Below, piece after piece: positions 29,647 through 39,333 of a stretch of DNA of 64,000 nucleotides. The first letter of the stretch is position 1. The number at the start of each line of letters is the position of its first letter. Source of the stretch: Arthrobacter sp. UKPF54-2 (GTDB lineage Bacteria; Actinomycetota; Actinomycetes; Actinomycetales; Micrococcaceae); assembly GCF_007858535.1 (NCBI RefSeq), contig NZ_CP040174.1, forward strand, positions 1,054,001 to 1,118,000, read 5' to 3'. A program made the position numbers and the translations under genes. The notes below the pieces were generated by a model. That model was not told the DNA's origin. It did no database searches and saw nothing but the letters and a program-made list of their open reading frames with translations.

Positions 29647-30869
29647 CAGTCGTGCACCGTCCCGTCAAGCAGGCGGGCCGTCGGGAGGTACGCCGGGGTG
29701 TACTCGAAGCCGGCGGCGAGGTCGTCGTCGTAGTCCACGCCCAGGCCCGGGTTATTCCCCGGGTGCAGCAGCCCGTTCTCGAAGGTGTAGCTGGTGCGGA
29801 ACACCTGCAGCGTCTCCTCGGAGTGCTTCATGTACTCCTGGATGCCGAAGTTGTGGATGGCCAGCCCCAGGTGCAGCTGGGCCGCCTGGCCCACCGGGGA
29901 GATGTCCGTCGGGCCGTGGAAGCCCGATTTAATCTGGTAGATCGCGGCGAAGTCCATAAGTTTGCGCAGTGCCGTGATGCCGCCCGTGTGGGTCACGGCG
30001 GAGCGGACGTAGTCGATCAGCTGCTCGGTGATCAGCGTCTGGTAGTCGTAGACGGTGTTAAAGACCTCGCCGATCGCCAGCGGGGTGGTGGTCTGGGACC
30101 GGACCCGCCGCATGCCCTCCTGGTTTTCCCCGGGGGTGCAGTCCTCCAGCCAGAACAGGTCGTACGGTTCGAGGCTCTTCCCCAGCGAGCCCGCCTGGTT
30201 CGGCGTCATCCGGTGGTGGCCGTCATGCAGCAGGACAAGTTCGGGTCCGAACTTTTCCCGGACGGCGGCGAACACGCCGGGAACGTGGCGGAGGTAGGCG
30301 CGGGTGTCCCAGAGTTCCTCCGCCGGTTTCGGGAGGCGTTTGGCGGGTTCGTAGTCGTAACGCTGTCCGGGGCGCTGGTCCCCGGCGACGCCGTAGATCT
30401 GCCCCAGCCCGGGGACGCCGGTCTGGATGCGGATGGCTTTGAAGCCCTGGTCGAGATGGTTCTGGATCGAGACGCACAGGGCGTCCAGGTCGGTGCCCGA
30501 CGCGTGGCCGTAGGCGAGGCAGCCGGTGCGTGAGGCGCCGCCCAGCAATTGGTACAGCGGCAGGCCGGCCACTTTCGCCTTGATGTCCCAGAGTGCGACG
30601 TCGACGGCGGCGATCGCTGCCATCGTGATGGGGCCGCGCCGCCAGTAGGCGCTGCGGTAGAGGAACTGCCACGCGTCCTCGATCATCGCCTCGTCGCGCC
30701 CGATGAGCAGCGGGAGCACGTGTTCCGTGAGGTAGGCAGCCACGGCCAGTTCGCGGCCGTTGACGGTCGCGTCGCCAAGCCCCACCACGCCGTCGTCGGT
30801 GGTGATGCGCAGGGTAACGAAGTTTCGTCCCGGACTGCTGACCAGGACCTCGGCTGAGCGTATCGTCAT
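29643..30869 (-). CDS. manD: D-mannonate dehydratase (enolase superfamily, ManD/RspA)
   Basis: Dehydrates D-mannonate to KDG, the glucuronate branch. The 408-residue protein belongs to the mandelate racemase/muconate lactonising group: Mg ligands lie in [18 protein letters not shown] and LAIGEVF, with a conserved FHGPTD near the end. The sequences [16 protein letters not shown] and NPGLGVDYD are typical of ManD. It is not the UxuA fold. The starting ATG is 17 bases after the uxaC stop. Some ManD members act poorly on mannonate and also use gluconate. Confidence 0.9.
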   Translation of the reverse strand: MTIRSAEVLVSSPGRNFVTLRITTDDGVVGLGDATVNGRELAVAAYLTEHVLPLLIGRDEAMIEDAWQFLYRSAYWRRGPITMAAIAAVDVALWDIKAKVAGLPLYQLLGGASRTGCLAYGHASGTDLDALCVSIQNHLDQGFKAIRIQTGVPGLGQIYGVAGDQRPGQRYDYEPAKRLPKPAEELWDTRAYLRHVPGVFAAVREKFGPELVLLHDGHHRMTPNQAGSLGKSLEPYDLFWLEDCTPGENQEGMRRVRSQTTTPLAIGEVFNTVYDYQTLITEQLIDYVRSAVTHTGGITALRKLMDFAAIYQIKSGFHGPTDISPVGQAAQLHLGLAIHNFGIQEYMKHSEETLQVFRTSYTFENGLLHPGNNPGLGVDYDDDLAAGFEYTPAYLPTARLLDGTVHDW

Positions 30870-30886
30870 TGATGTTCCTTCCGGGG

Positions 30887-32317
30887 TCAGCCGCGGACGG
30901 CGTACGACTGCAGGGGCAGGTTGTAGGTGAGGTCGACGGCGGTTTCCACGGCTTCCGCCATGCCCAGCCGGCCCTCGGCGACGAGGCGTGCCAGGTACCC
31001 GGCGTCGATGCGCCGGGACAAGTCGTGGCGGGCCGGGATGGAGGCGAGCGCCCGGGTGTCGTCGACGAAGCCGCTGGTGTTGTAGAACCCGGCCGTTTCG
31101 ACGGCGGATTCACGGAAGCGCCGCATCTGCTCCGGGCTGTCCAGGAACCACCAGGGGGCTCCGAGTTTCATGGCGGGATAGCAGCCGGCGAGGGGCGCGA
31201 GTTCCCGCGAATAGACGGTTTCGTCGGTGGTGAAGGCGATGAAACGGAAGTCCTTGTTCATGCCGAAGCTCTCCAGCAGCGGGCGCAGGGAACGGGTGAA
31301 CTCCACGCCGACGGGGATGTCGAAGCCGTTGTCCGGGCCGTAGGAGTCATACACGCTGTGGCAGTGGTTGCGCAGCACCCCGGGATGGAGCTGCATCACC
31401 AGGCCGTCCTCGACGGACATCCGGGCCATCTCATACAGCATGCTGCCGGAGAAGGCCTGGGCCTCCTCGGCGGTCACTTCCCCGCGGGCCGCAGCGGCAA
31501 AGATCCGCTGTGCCTCCTCCGGCGGCAAGGGGGTGGTGTCCGCCAGCAGGTGGCCGTGGTCGGTGGCGCGGGCGCCAGCGTCGACAAACGCATGGCGGCG
31601 CTGCCGGAGGGCTGCCAGGAAGCTGGCGTAGTCCGCCACCTCCACCCCGGAAACTTCGGAGAGCATCCGGATCTCGTCCTGCCAACTCGGGTGGTCGATG
31701 TGCAGCAGCGAATCGGGCCGGAAGGTCGGGACGATCCGGCCCGGCCCCAGTGCGTCACTGAGTTTGCGGTGGGCGGAAAGGTCGGACAGCGCGGAATCCG
31801 TGGTGGCCAGAATTTCCACATTGAACCGGTCAAGGATGGACCGGGGGCGAAACGCCTCGGTGTGGAGCAGGGCCGAGAGCTTGTCGAAGAGGACATCGGC
31901 ATTATCCGCGGACGGCTGCAGCGGCGTCTCGAAGACGACCGCCAGCTCGTGTTCGAGCCAATAGCGGGTGGGCGTCCCGCGGAACAGCTTCCAGTTCTCG
32001 CAGAAACGCCGCCAGATCAGGCGCGCATCCCGCTCCCCCACGGCCCCGTCCTGCCGGCTCGCCACGCCGAGCTCAGCCGGCGAGTAGCCCTGCGAGACCA
32101 GCATGCGCACCAGGTAGTGGTCCGGAATCACCAGCAATTCCGCGGGGTTCCCGAAGAATTCGTTGTCCACGAACACCTCGGCCTCAACATGGCCGTGCAT
32201 CGACACGATGGGCAGGGCTGACACGGCGTTGTACAGCTCCCGGGCGATGCTCCGGGTTGCCGGATCTGCAGGAAGGGCCCGGTCCGGGTCGATGGCCCAG
32301 GCAGTGGAATCACTCAT
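30887..32317 (-). CDS. uxaC: Glucuronate isomerase (uronate isomerase)
   Basis: Interconverts glucuronate/fructuronate and galacturonate/tagaturonate, the entry step of the locus. The protein of 476 residues has the amidohydrolase-fold metal motif in [20 protein letters not shown], followed by PDHYLVRML and, late, [18 protein letters not shown]; these are diagnostic of UxaC. ATG 32317 has a GGAGAGG ribosome site a few bases upstream. It is first in the minus-strand arm. Confidence 0.96.
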   Translation of the reverse strand: MSDSTAWAIDPDRALPADPATRSIARELYNAVSALPIVSMHGHVEAEVFVDNEFFGNPAELLVIPDHYLVRMLVSQGYSPAELGVASRQDGAVGERDARLIWRRFCENWKLFRGTPTRYWLEHELAVVFETPLQPSADNADVLFDKLSALLHTEAFRPRSILDRFNVEILATTDSALSDLSAHRKLSDALGPGRIVPTFRPDSLLHIDHPSWQDEIRMLSEVSGVEVADYASFLAALRQRRHAFVDAGARATDHGHLLADTTPLPPEEAQRIFAAAARGEVTAEEAQAFSGSMLYEMARMSVEDGLVMQLHPGVLRNHCHSVYDSYGPDNGFDIPVGVEFTRSLRPLLESFGMNKDFRFIAFTTDETVYSRELAPLAGCYPAMKLGAPWWFLDSPEQMRRFRESAVETAGFYNTSGFVDDTRALASIPARHDLSRRIDAGYLARLVAEGRLGMAEAVETAVDLTYNLPLQSYAVRG

Positions 32318-32375
32318 GTAATTTGCCTCTCCAATGAAACAAAATGCAACAAAATCAATGTTTGAACTAAATCTA

Positions 32376-32404
32376 AATATGCACGTCGGTGTCCTGTAAC
32401 GCAA
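32376..32404 (-). promoter_or_regulatory. Candidate uxaC promoter
   Basis: On the minus strand, TTGCGT (32399-32404) and CATATT (32376-32381) are separated by 17 bases and lie about 60 bases upstream of uxaC. The whole region 32318-32500 is strikingly A+T-rich compared with its surroundings. No operator was recognised next to it. Confidence 0.45.
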
Positions 32405-32474
32405 TGAAAATGCCGTAATTGCCGGGATTTCAAGGCTGACGGATCGAGCCTTCAAATGATTTATTCCGAAAGTA

Positions 32475-32504
32475 TTGACAGATCATTGCAAACGATTGCA
32501 GGAT
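32475..32504 (+). promoter_or_regulatory. Candidate promoter of the regulator/transporter operon
   Basis: A perfect -35 TTGACA (32475-32480) is followed after 18 bases by a weak -10, CAGGAT (32499-32504). It lies upstream of the LacI gene and would drive the plus-strand arm. The operator palindrome falls between the two elements. Confidence 0.5.
32487..32500. promoter_or_regulatory. LacI-family operator palindrome
   Basis: TGCAAACGATTGCA is a 14-base near-palindrome with the central CG typical of LacI/GalR operators (half site TGCAA). It sits in the promoter spacer in front of the lacI gene, which suggests autorepression by that protein, relieved by a uronate pathway intermediate. The inducer is not known from sequence. 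Confidence 0.6.
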
Positions 32505-32555
32505 GTGACGGACCGCACAGGAGCGCGGCTGACGACGATGTTAGGTGAAGCACGC

Positions 32556-33614
32556 ATGAAGGGATCCATCACGGTCCGGGACGTGGCGAAGGCGCTGGGC
32601 GTCTCGCCGTCGACGGTGTCCAGGGCCCTGTCCTCCTCGGATCTGGTCAACCCCCGGACCCGCCAGCAGATCGTCGATAAGGCGCGGGAACTGGGATATA
32701 TCCCCAACAATGCCGCCCGGGGCCTGGCCACCGGCCGAAAGGGGACGCTTGGCCTGGTGGTCCCGGATCTGGAAAACCCCTATTTCGCCTCGGTCACCAA
32801 GGGCGTGCAGGCCCGGGCCCTCGCCGCGGGCTATTCGGTCTTCGTGGCCGATTCCGATGAGGACAGCCGTCTGGAGCGGGAGCTGGTGAGCAAACTCAAG
32901 CCTCAGGTGGACGGTCTGATTCTGTGCTCCTCCCGGATGTCCGACGCGGACCTGGCGTCGCTGCTCGGCGGGATCCCCGTGCTGTTGATCAACCGGCGCC
33001 TGCACGGCCTGCCGGACATCACCGTCGACGATCAGGAGATTGTCCGCCAGGCGCTCGAACACCTCCACGCCCTGGGACACCGGAAGGTCGGCTACGCCGG
33101 CGGGCCCACCGGTTCCTGGTCGGACCAGCAGCGACGCCTCGGCATCGACCAGGCCGTCCCGGGTCTGCCCGGACTTGAAGTGATGCCGTTGGGCTCGTTC
33201 GCGCCGGTCTTTGGCGGCGGTCAGTCCGCGGCGGACCTCGCGGTAGCCGCCGGCCTCACGGCCGTTCTGGCCTACAACGACCTCATGGCGCTGGGCATCA
33301 TCGCCCGGCTGCATGCCCGGGGCATCACCGTCCCGGACGAGATGAGTGTGGTCGGCATTGACGACATCAACGCCGCAACCCTCGTTTCCCCCGCTTTGAC
33401 CACCGTCCGGGCACCCCTGCGCAAGGTTGGCAGCGCCGCCGTCGACCGGCTGGTTGACAGCCTGGATCCGCATTCGGCCCCCCGCGCCGCGGAATACCTT
33501 CCGATCGAAATCGTTGTCCGGCAGTCCACATCCGTAGTGCCCTCCGCCATCCGTGAGCATCCGTCCGGCAATGCTGCCGGGCGCAATGAAAGGAAATCCC
33601 ATGCGAGCATCTAG
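32556..33614 (+). CDS. LacI-family transcriptional regulator of the uronate locus
   Basis: About 352 residues. The N-terminal HTH and hinge (ITVRDVAKALGVSPSTVSRALSSSDLVNPRTRQ, here given in part) is followed by a periplasmic-binding-protein-like sensor domain (GLVVPDLENPYFASVTKGV to SVVGIDDINAATLVSPALTTV). ATG 32556 is chosen because AGGTGA lies 7 bases upstream; an ATG at 32538 is possible. Its 3' end overlaps the binding-protein gene by 14 bases. It is the likely repressor of both arms; the effector may be KDG, fructuronate or a similar intermediate. Confidence 0.9.
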   Translation: MKGSITVRDVAKALGVSPSTVSRALSSSDLVNPRTRQQIVDKARELGYIPNNAARGLATGRKGTLGLVVPDLENPYFASVTKGVQARALAAGYSVFVADSDEDSRLERELVSKLKPQVDGLILCSSRMSDADLASLLGGIPVLLINRRLHGLPDITVDDQEIVRQALEHLHALGHRKVGYAGGPTGSWSDQQRRLGIDQAVPGLPGLEVMPLGSFAPVFGGGQSAADLAVAAGLTAVLAYNDLMALGIIARLHARGITVPDEMSVVGIDDINAATLVSPALTTVRAPLRKVGSAAVDRLVDSLDPHSAPRAAEYLPIEIVVRQSTSVVPSAIREHPSGNAAGRNERKSHASI

Positions 33615-34827
33615 AAGAGTCCAGTGGGCAGCAACCCTCGGCGTGGCCGGGCTGCTGGCCACCGGCTGCGGCGCCCCGGGCAGCGACAGCGCCTCCGCAG
33701 CGACGCTGTCCGCCGGAAGTGTGCCGGAGAAGCCCTCCAAAGCCGTAACCCTGAACATCCTCGATGTTGCAGGCAACAAGCAGCTGACCGGCGCCATCTT
33801 CGACCAGTTCGCCAAGGACCACCCGGACATCATTTCTGCGGTCACCTGGGAGACGGCCGGCGCCCCCGACATGGCCGGCAAGGTCAAAGCCCAACAGCAG
33901 GCCGGAAACCTCAAGATCGACCTCGTCCTGACCGGCACCGACGGGCTCGCCGCGGGCATCAGCGAGAGCCTCTTCGCCCCGGTCGCCAAGGACTACAAGG
34001 ACCGCCTGGGCAACATGGCCAACTACCAGGAACCTGCCGCCGCGATGCAGAAGCTCGCCCAGGACCAGGCCGTCGCGTTGACCTACTACCCCTCCGGTCC
34101 GCTTCTGGAATACAACCCGGACAAGGTGCCCAACCCGCCGACCACGGCAGAGGAGCTCCTGAGCTGGGCCAAGGAGCACCCGGGCCGCTTCGGCTACGCC
34201 CGCCCGGCCAACTCCGGCCCCGGCCGCACCTTCCTTATGGGCCTGCCGTACATCCTCGGCGACTCCGACCCCAAGGACCCGGTGAACGGCTGGAGCAAGA
34301 CCTGGGACTACCTCAAGCAGCTCAACCAGAGCGTCACCTCCTACCCCACCGGCACGGGCGTGACCATGAACAACCTGAAGAACGGCACCTGGGACATGGC
34401 GATCACGACCACGGGCTGGGACATCAACCCCCGCGCCCTGGGCCAGGTCCCGGAAAACTTCAAGACACAGGCACTCAAGGGCTTCACCTGGGTCACGGAC
34501 GCGCAGTACGCCGCGGTACCCAAGGGCGTCTCCGCGGACAAGATGGCGGCAATCCTGCAGGTACTGCAGTACGCACTGACCCCGGAACAGCAGGCCAAGA
34601 CGTTTGATACCGGCTACTTCTACCCGGGTCCGGCCATCAAGGACGTCGCGGTTGACCTTGCCCCGCAGGCCAGCAAGGACGTCATCGCGAAGTTCGGCCG
34701 CCCTGAATACGATGCGCTGATCAAGGACAACCCCAAGGCCACGCCCATCGACGCCGCCGCCCTGGTCAAGGCCTTCGACACCTGGGACACGCAGGTGGCC
34801 ACCGGAAAGGTTGAGCAGAAGAAATGA
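33601..34827 (+). CDS. ABC transporter substrate-binding lipoprotein
   Basis: Extracellular binding protein of 408 residues with a lipoprotein signal (LLATGC, Cys23). The mature part looks like the Fe3+/thiamine/polyamine/phosphonate binding-protein group, not CUT1 sugar binders (QQAGNLKIDLVLTGTDGL, LTYYPSGPLLEYNPD). ATG 33601 is preceded by AAAGGA and lies inside the end of lacI. By position it should bind a uronate or an oligo-uronate, but the ligand is not established by sequence. Confidence 0.85.
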   Translation: MRASRRVQWAATLGVAGLLATGCGAPGSDSASAATLSAGSVPEKPSKAVTLNILDVAGNKQLTGAIFDQFAKDHPDIISAVTWETAGAPDMAGKVKAQQQAGNLKIDLVLTGTDGLAAGISESLFAPVAKDYKDRLGNMANYQEPAAAMQKLAQDQAVALTYYPSGPLLEYNPDKVPNPPTTAEELLSWAKEHPGRFGYARPANSGPGRTFLMGLPYILGDSDPKDPVNGWSKTWDYLKQLNQSVTSYPTGTGVTMNNLKNGTWDMAITTTGWDINPRALGQVPENFKTQALKGFTWVTDAQYAAVPKGVSADKMAAILQVLQYALTPEQQAKTFDTGYFYPGPAIKDVAVDLAPQASKDVIAKFGRPEYDALIKDNPKATPIDAAALVKAFDTWDTQVATGKVEQKK

Positions 34828-35957
34828 GCATTCACGCCACGAGTTTTGAGACGCTCGAGCTTGAAAATGTGGCCCGTTCCTTCGGCGGCCAGAACGCGCT
34901 CCGAAACCTCAACCTCTCGATCCGCAGCGGGGAATTCATCGCCCTGCTGGGACCGTCCGGCTGCGGCAAGTCCACGGCGTTGAACTGCCTGGCCGGCCTG
35001 CTGCCGCTGACCGGCGGCCGCATCCTCATGGACGGCAAGCAGATCGACCAGCTCCCGCCCGAGAAACGCGGCTTCGGCATGGTTTTCCAGAACTACGCCC
35101 TCTTCCCGCACCTGAGCGTGGAGAAGAACATCGCGTTCGGCTTGGAGATGCGCAACGTTCCCAAGGCGGAAATCAAGAAGCGTGTGGCTGAGGCGATCGA
35201 ACTGGTCCAGCTCGGGCCGCACGCAAGCAAGCTGCCGGGCCAGATGTCCGGCGGCCAGCAGCAGCGCGTGGCAATCGCCCGCGCCGTCGTGCTCCGCCCG
35301 CCGCTGGTGCTGATGGACGAGCCGCTCTCGAACCTGGACGCGAAGCTGCGCCTCGAGATGCGGACCGAGATCCGCCGCCTGCACCAGTCGCTTGGCCTCA
35401 CCACGCTCTACGTCACGCACGACCAGGAAGAGGCGTTGTCGCTGGCCGACCGGCTGGTGGTTCTCCGCCTCGGCGAGGTGCAGCAGGTCGGCACGCCGCA
35501 GGAACTGCACGAGCACCCGGTCAACTGGCACGTCGCCGACTTCATGGGCTACCGCAACCTGCTGGAGGGCGTCGTGGAACGGGTCCACGGCAGTGCCGTG
35601 ACCGTTTCGGTCCTTGGCACCACCGTCACCGGTTCGGCCAAGGAACCGCTCCGCGCCGGCGACGCCGTGAAGGTGGCGCTGCGCCCCGAAGACTTCGACA
35701 TCGCCCCGGCAGGGACGGCCCCGGCAGGCCTTGCCAGCATTGACGCCACGGTGGAAGTGGTCGAGTACCAGGGCCGTGAGTTCGCTGTCGAGGCCCGTTC
35801 CGACGCCGGAAAGCCCCTGCATGTCCGGACGCCACGCCATGTGGAACCCGGCCAACGGGTCACCCTCACCGCGGCGCAGGAGCGCGTGCTGGTCTTCCCG
35901 GCGGAACTTTCGCCGACGGCGAGCCCGGCCCCCGAGCTTGAGGCGGCGGCGCTGTGA
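34824..35957 (+). CDS. ABC transporter ATP-binding protein
   Basis: A 377-residue ATPase with Walker A GPSGCGKST, Q-loop FQNYALFPHL, signature SGGQQQRVAIARA, Walker B LVLMDEPLSNLD and H-loop VTHDQ, then a C-terminal TOBE domain (about 280-360). It resembles PotA/FbpC-type importers. The ATG overlaps the binding-protein stop by four bases (ATGA), and its stop overlaps the first permease by four. Confidence 0.92.
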   Translation: MSIHATSFETLELENVARSFGGQNALRNLNLSIRSGEFIALLGPSGCGKSTALNCLAGLLPLTGGRILMDGKQIDQLPPEKRGFGMVFQNYALFPHLSVEKNIAFGLEMRNVPKAEIKKRVAEAIELVQLGPHASKLPGQMSGGQQQRVAIARAVVLRPPLVLMDEPLSNLDAKLRLEMRTEIRRLHQSLGLTTLYVTHDQEEALSLADRLVVLRLGEVQQVGTPQELHEHPVNWHVADFMGYRNLLEGVVERVHGSAVTVSVLGTTVTGSAKEPLRAGDAVKVALRPEDFDIAPAGTAPAGLASIDATVEVVEYQGREFAVEARSDAGKPLHVRTPRHVEPGQRVTLTAAQERVLVFPAELSPTASPAPELEAAAL

Positions 35958-36877
35958 CCCTCACCGGGCAGCGCCCGGCCCGGGTGGACCAGGAGCCGGG
36001 AAGCCGGCCCGCACTGTCCCACCGGCTGGCCGAGCGCGGCATCGACAAGCTTCTGCTCCTGCTGCTGCCCGCCCTGGTGTTCGCCCTGGTGCTGTTCGTT
36101 TACCCGTTTGTCTACGGTTTGGGACTGTCTTTCCAGCCGAAAACCGGCGGGGTGTTCGGCGCCTACGTGAAGTTCTTCACCGACCCGTCGGTCAGAGGCC
36201 TGGATTCGATCTGGGTAACCCTGCAGCTGGCACTCCCGGCGGCCCTGCTGAACGTCCTGGTCTCCGTTCCGATCGCGTACAAGATGCGCGGGAAGTTCCG
36301 GGGCAAGCGTGCCCTGACCACGGTGCTGGTCATCCCCATCACGCTCGGCACCGTCCTCACCGCCGAGGGCCTGCTGAACTTCTTCGGACAGCGCGGCTGG
36401 CTGAACCGCTTCCTTGGACTTCTCGGGTTCGAGCCGCTCCAGCTGGTCCAGAACTACTGGGGCGTGCTCTGGTCCCTGATCATCTCGGGGTTCCCGTTCG
36501 CCTTCCTGCTGATCCTGTCCTACCTCTCCGGCATCGATCCCTCGCTCGAGGCCGCCGCCCGGACCCTGGGCGCGGACTGGAAGCAGCGATTCCGCCGGAT
36601 CACCCTGCCGCTGCTGGCACCGGGGCTGGCCATCACCTTCTGCCTGACCTTCGTCCTCGCCTTCAGCGTCTTCCCCTCGGCCATCCTCGTGGGCGATCCG
36701 TCCGGGTCCACCCGCGTCATCGCCTACGTGGCCTACAACGCCTGGGGCCAGCAGTTCGACTACCCGCTCGCGTCCGCAGCGGCCATCGTGATGGGCGCCG
36801 TCGAACTGGTCGTCATCGTCCTGGTGCTGATCTGGCGCTCCCGCATGTACAAAGGATCCACCGGAGGTAAAGGCTGA
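35954..36877 (+). CDS. ABC transporter permease (first)
   Basis: A 307-residue inner-membrane protein with about six helices and the EAA loop SLEAAARTLGADWKQRFRRITLPLL, which docks on the ATPase. It starts at GTG 35954, overlapping the ATPase stop (GTGA). The type is PotB/FbpB-like. It works as a pair with the next gene. Confidence 0.9.
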   Translation: MTLTGQRPARVDQEPGSRPALSHRLAERGIDKLLLLLLPALVFALVLFVYPFVYGLGLSFQPKTGGVFGAYVKFFTDPSVRGLDSIWVTLQLALPAALLNVLVSVPIAYKMRGKFRGKRALTTVLVIPITLGTVLTAEGLLNFFGQRGWLNRFLGLLGFEPLQLVQNYWGVLWSLIISGFPFAFLLILSYLSGIDPSLEAAARTLGADWKQRFRRITLPLLAPGLAITFCLTFVLAFSVFPSAILVGDPSGSTRVIAYVAYNAWGQQFDYPLASAAAIVMGAVELVVIVLVLIWRSRMYKGSTGGKG

Positions 36878-37755
36878 TGAGCCTCACACTGAAACCAAAG
36901 GCCGGCGCCACGCCCGCCGCCGCCAAACGGCCGCTGGCGGCCTCCCCTGGAACGTTCCTGATCTGGGGAAGCATGGCCGTGTTCCTGCTGCTGCTGCTCG
37001 GCGTCGTCTCCTCGGTGGTCGTCAACTCCTTCGCCAAGGAATGGTTCGACACCTGGCTGCCGTCGGGCTACACGCCCGCCTGGTACGCCGATGCGTGGAA
37101 GGAATACGACCTCGGCCAGGTTATCGGCACAACGCTGACCGTCTCCATCGCCGTCGTCGGAATCTCCGTGCTGATCGGAGCTCCTGCCTCCTACGTGCTG
37201 GCCCGCCGCAGCTTCCCGGGCAAGAACATCCTGATGCTCGTGTTCCTGCTGCCGATCATGATGCCCCCGATCACCTACGGCATCCCGCTGGCCACGCTGC
37301 TGACGTACTACCACCTGGCACCGGGCCTGACCGGCGTGATCCTGGCCAACCTTGTCCCGTCCATCCCGTTCGTCATTCTGACCATGACGCCGTTCATTGA
37401 GCAGATCAACCCGTCGATCGAATCGGCGGCCCGGATGTGCGGCGCCAACATGCTGCGGCTGTTCACGAGGATCCTTGCGCCGCTGCTGGTACCGGGCATC
37501 CTCGCTGCCGCGGTCCTGGTGCTGGTCCGGACAGTGGGCATGTTCGAGCTGACCTTCCTGACCTCGGATTCCACCTCTGACACCCTCGTCGTGGCGCTTT
37601 TTACGGCGATGACCGGGGCCGGCATCCGCGCCCAGCAGTCCGTGGACGCGATGGCTGTGGTCTACATGCTCATGATGATGGTGCTGCTGGTGGTGGCCCT
37701 GAGGTTCGTCAACCCCACGCAGCTTGTCTCTCAGGTCCGCGAAGAGACGGACTGA
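36877..37755 (+). CDS. ABC transporter permease (second)
   Basis: A 292-residue partner permease with six helices and an EAA loop in IESAARMCGANMLRLFTRILAPLL, of PotC type. It starts with ATG 36877, sharing one base with the preceding TGA stop (TGATG). Together with the first permease and the ATPase it forms a complete importer. Confidence 0.9.
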   Translation: MSLTLKPKAGATPAAAKRPLAASPGTFLIWGSMAVFLLLLLGVVSSVVVNSFAKEWFDTWLPSGYTPAWYADAWKEYDLGQVIGTTLTVSIAVVGISVLIGAPASYVLARRSFPGKNILMLVFLLPIMMPPITYGIPLATLLTYYHLAPGLTGVILANLVPSIPFVILTMTPFIEQINPSIESAARMCGANMLRLFTRILAPLLVPGILAAAVLVLVRTVGMFELTFLTSDSTSDTLVVALFTAMTGAGIRAQQSVDAMAVVYMLMMMVLLVVALRFVNPTQLVSQVREETD

Positions 37756-37806
37756 CCGCCGGGCTGCCACCCGCGCCGCCCTCCCCCGCCGGCTGAAAGG
37801 CCAACG

Positions 37807-39306
37807 ATGTCTGCAACCATCATCACTGACCGCCTCTCGCTCGCCACCGTGGCGGAAGTGTCGGCACGCCCCGGCGTCGCCGGTCCGGCCGTGGACCCCC
37901 GCGCCCTCGGCACCGGCATGGTCCACTTCGGCGTCGGCGCTTTCCACCGCGCCCATCAGGCCGTTTACACCGAGGACGCCGCCACTGCCACCGGCGATAC
38001 CCGGTGGGGAATCCTCGGCGTCACCGGACGTTCGGCGCGGGTTGCGGAACAGCTCGGCCCGCAGGACGGCCTCTACTCCGTGCTGACCAAGGCCCGGGAC
38101 ACCTCGTCGCTGCGGGTGGTGGGCTCGCTGCGCGGGGTCGCGTTCCCGGGGACCGGCTCCGAGGAGGTACTGCGGACGCTGGCGGCGGAGAACGTCCATC
38201 TGGCGTCCCTGACCATTACCGAAAAGGGCTACCCGCGAAAGCTCGGCGGCGGCCTGGATCTCGGCAACCCCGCCGTGGCGGCGGATGTCGCGGCCCTGAA
38301 AGCCGAAGTCGCCGGAAGGGGCTTCGCCGGGCCGGGCCGCACCCCGCTCGGCCTGCTGGCACGGGGCCTGGCCCGGCGCCACGCTTCCTCGGGCGCCCCG
38401 TTCGCCGTGATGTGCTGCGACAACCTGATGTCGAATGGCGGCGTCACCCGGGGCCTCGTGCTGGAACTGGCGGAGGCGGCAGGAGCGGAGAGACTGCTGG
38501 AATGGCTCGACGCCGCCGTCACCTTCCCGTCCACGATGGTGGACCGGATTGTCCCCGCGACAACCGAGGCCAACCGCCGGGAGGCCGAACAGTTGCTTGG
38601 CCGGCGGGACGAGGGCCTGGTGGTGGCGGAGCCGTTTGGCCAGTGGATCATCGAAGACAACTTCCCCGGACCGCGCCCGGCGTGGGAGCGCGCAGGAGCA
38701 GTAATCACCGGCGACGTCGGCCCCTTCGAACTCGCCAAACTGCGCATGCTCAATGCCACCCACTCCCTGCTGGCGTACCTCGGGGCACTTCGGGGGCACG
38801 CAACGATCGCCGACGCCGTCGCCGCGGCCGGACTCGTGGAAGAGGCACGGCGCCTGCAGCGTAACGACATCATTCCCACCCTGACGGCCCCGCCGGGCAC
38901 GGATCTGGCGGCCTACGGCGAATCGATCCTGGACCGGTTCGCCAACCCGAACCTGGGGCACACCACCATCCAGGTCGCCATGGACGGGTCGCAGAAGCTG
39001 CCGGTCAGGATCCTCGGGACGGTCGCGGACCGGTTATCCGCCGGCGAAGTCCCCCTCTCCGGCGCCCTGCTGGTCGCGGCCTGGATGGTGTTCGTCTACC
39101 GCGGGCGGGATGCCAACGGCCGGTCACTGCCCCTGGATGATCCGATGGCGGAAGCGCTGCGGGCAGCCGCGGACGGCTCTGAGGCCGGACTCGCCGGCCG
39201 GCTCCTGGCGGTCAAGGAAATCTTCCCCGCGGAGCTCGCAGACCACCCGGAATTCCGCACGGCGGTGGCGGAGGCAGTCCGGAAGCTCCTCTCAGAGGTT
39301 CCGTAG
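37807..39306 (+). CDS. uxuB: Fructuronate/tagaturonate reductase (mannitol dehydrogenase family)
   Basis: NAD-dependent polyol/uronate dehydrogenase of 499 residues, with HFGVGAFHRAHQAVYTED near the N-terminus, FAVMCCDNLMSNGG in the middle, and the helical substrate domain containing LRMLNATHSLLAYLG. It reduces D-fructuronate to D-mannonate; relatives do the same for tagaturonate to altronate. No other reductase is present in the locus, so one enzyme may serve both branches. A GAAAGG ribosome site lies upstream. Confidence 0.9.
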   Translation: MSATIITDRLSLATVAEVSARPGVAGPAVDPRALGTGMVHFGVGAFHRAHQAVYTEDAATATGDTRWGILGVTGRSARVAEQLGPQDGLYSVLTKARDTSSLRVVGSLRGVAFPGTGSEEVLRTLAAENVHLASLTITEKGYPRKLGGGLDLGNPAVAADVAALKAEVAGRGFAGPGRTPLGLLARGLARRHASSGAPFAVMCCDNLMSNGGVTRGLVLELAEAAGAERLLEWLDAAVTFPSTMVDRIVPATTEANRREAEQLLGRRDEGLVVAEPFGQWIIEDNFPGPRPAWERAGAVITGDVGPFELAKLRMLNATHSLLAYLGALRGHATIADAVAAAGLVEEARRLQRNDIIPTLTAPPGTDLAAYGESILDRFANPNLGHTTIQVAMDGSQKLPVRILGTVADRLSAGEVPLSGALLVAAWMVFVYRGRDANGRSLPLDDPMAEALRAAADGSEAGLAGRLLAVKEIFPAELADHPEFRTAVAEAVRKLLSEVP

Positions 39307-39333
39307 GCCCGGGGCGCCACCCGGTGAACGGCC

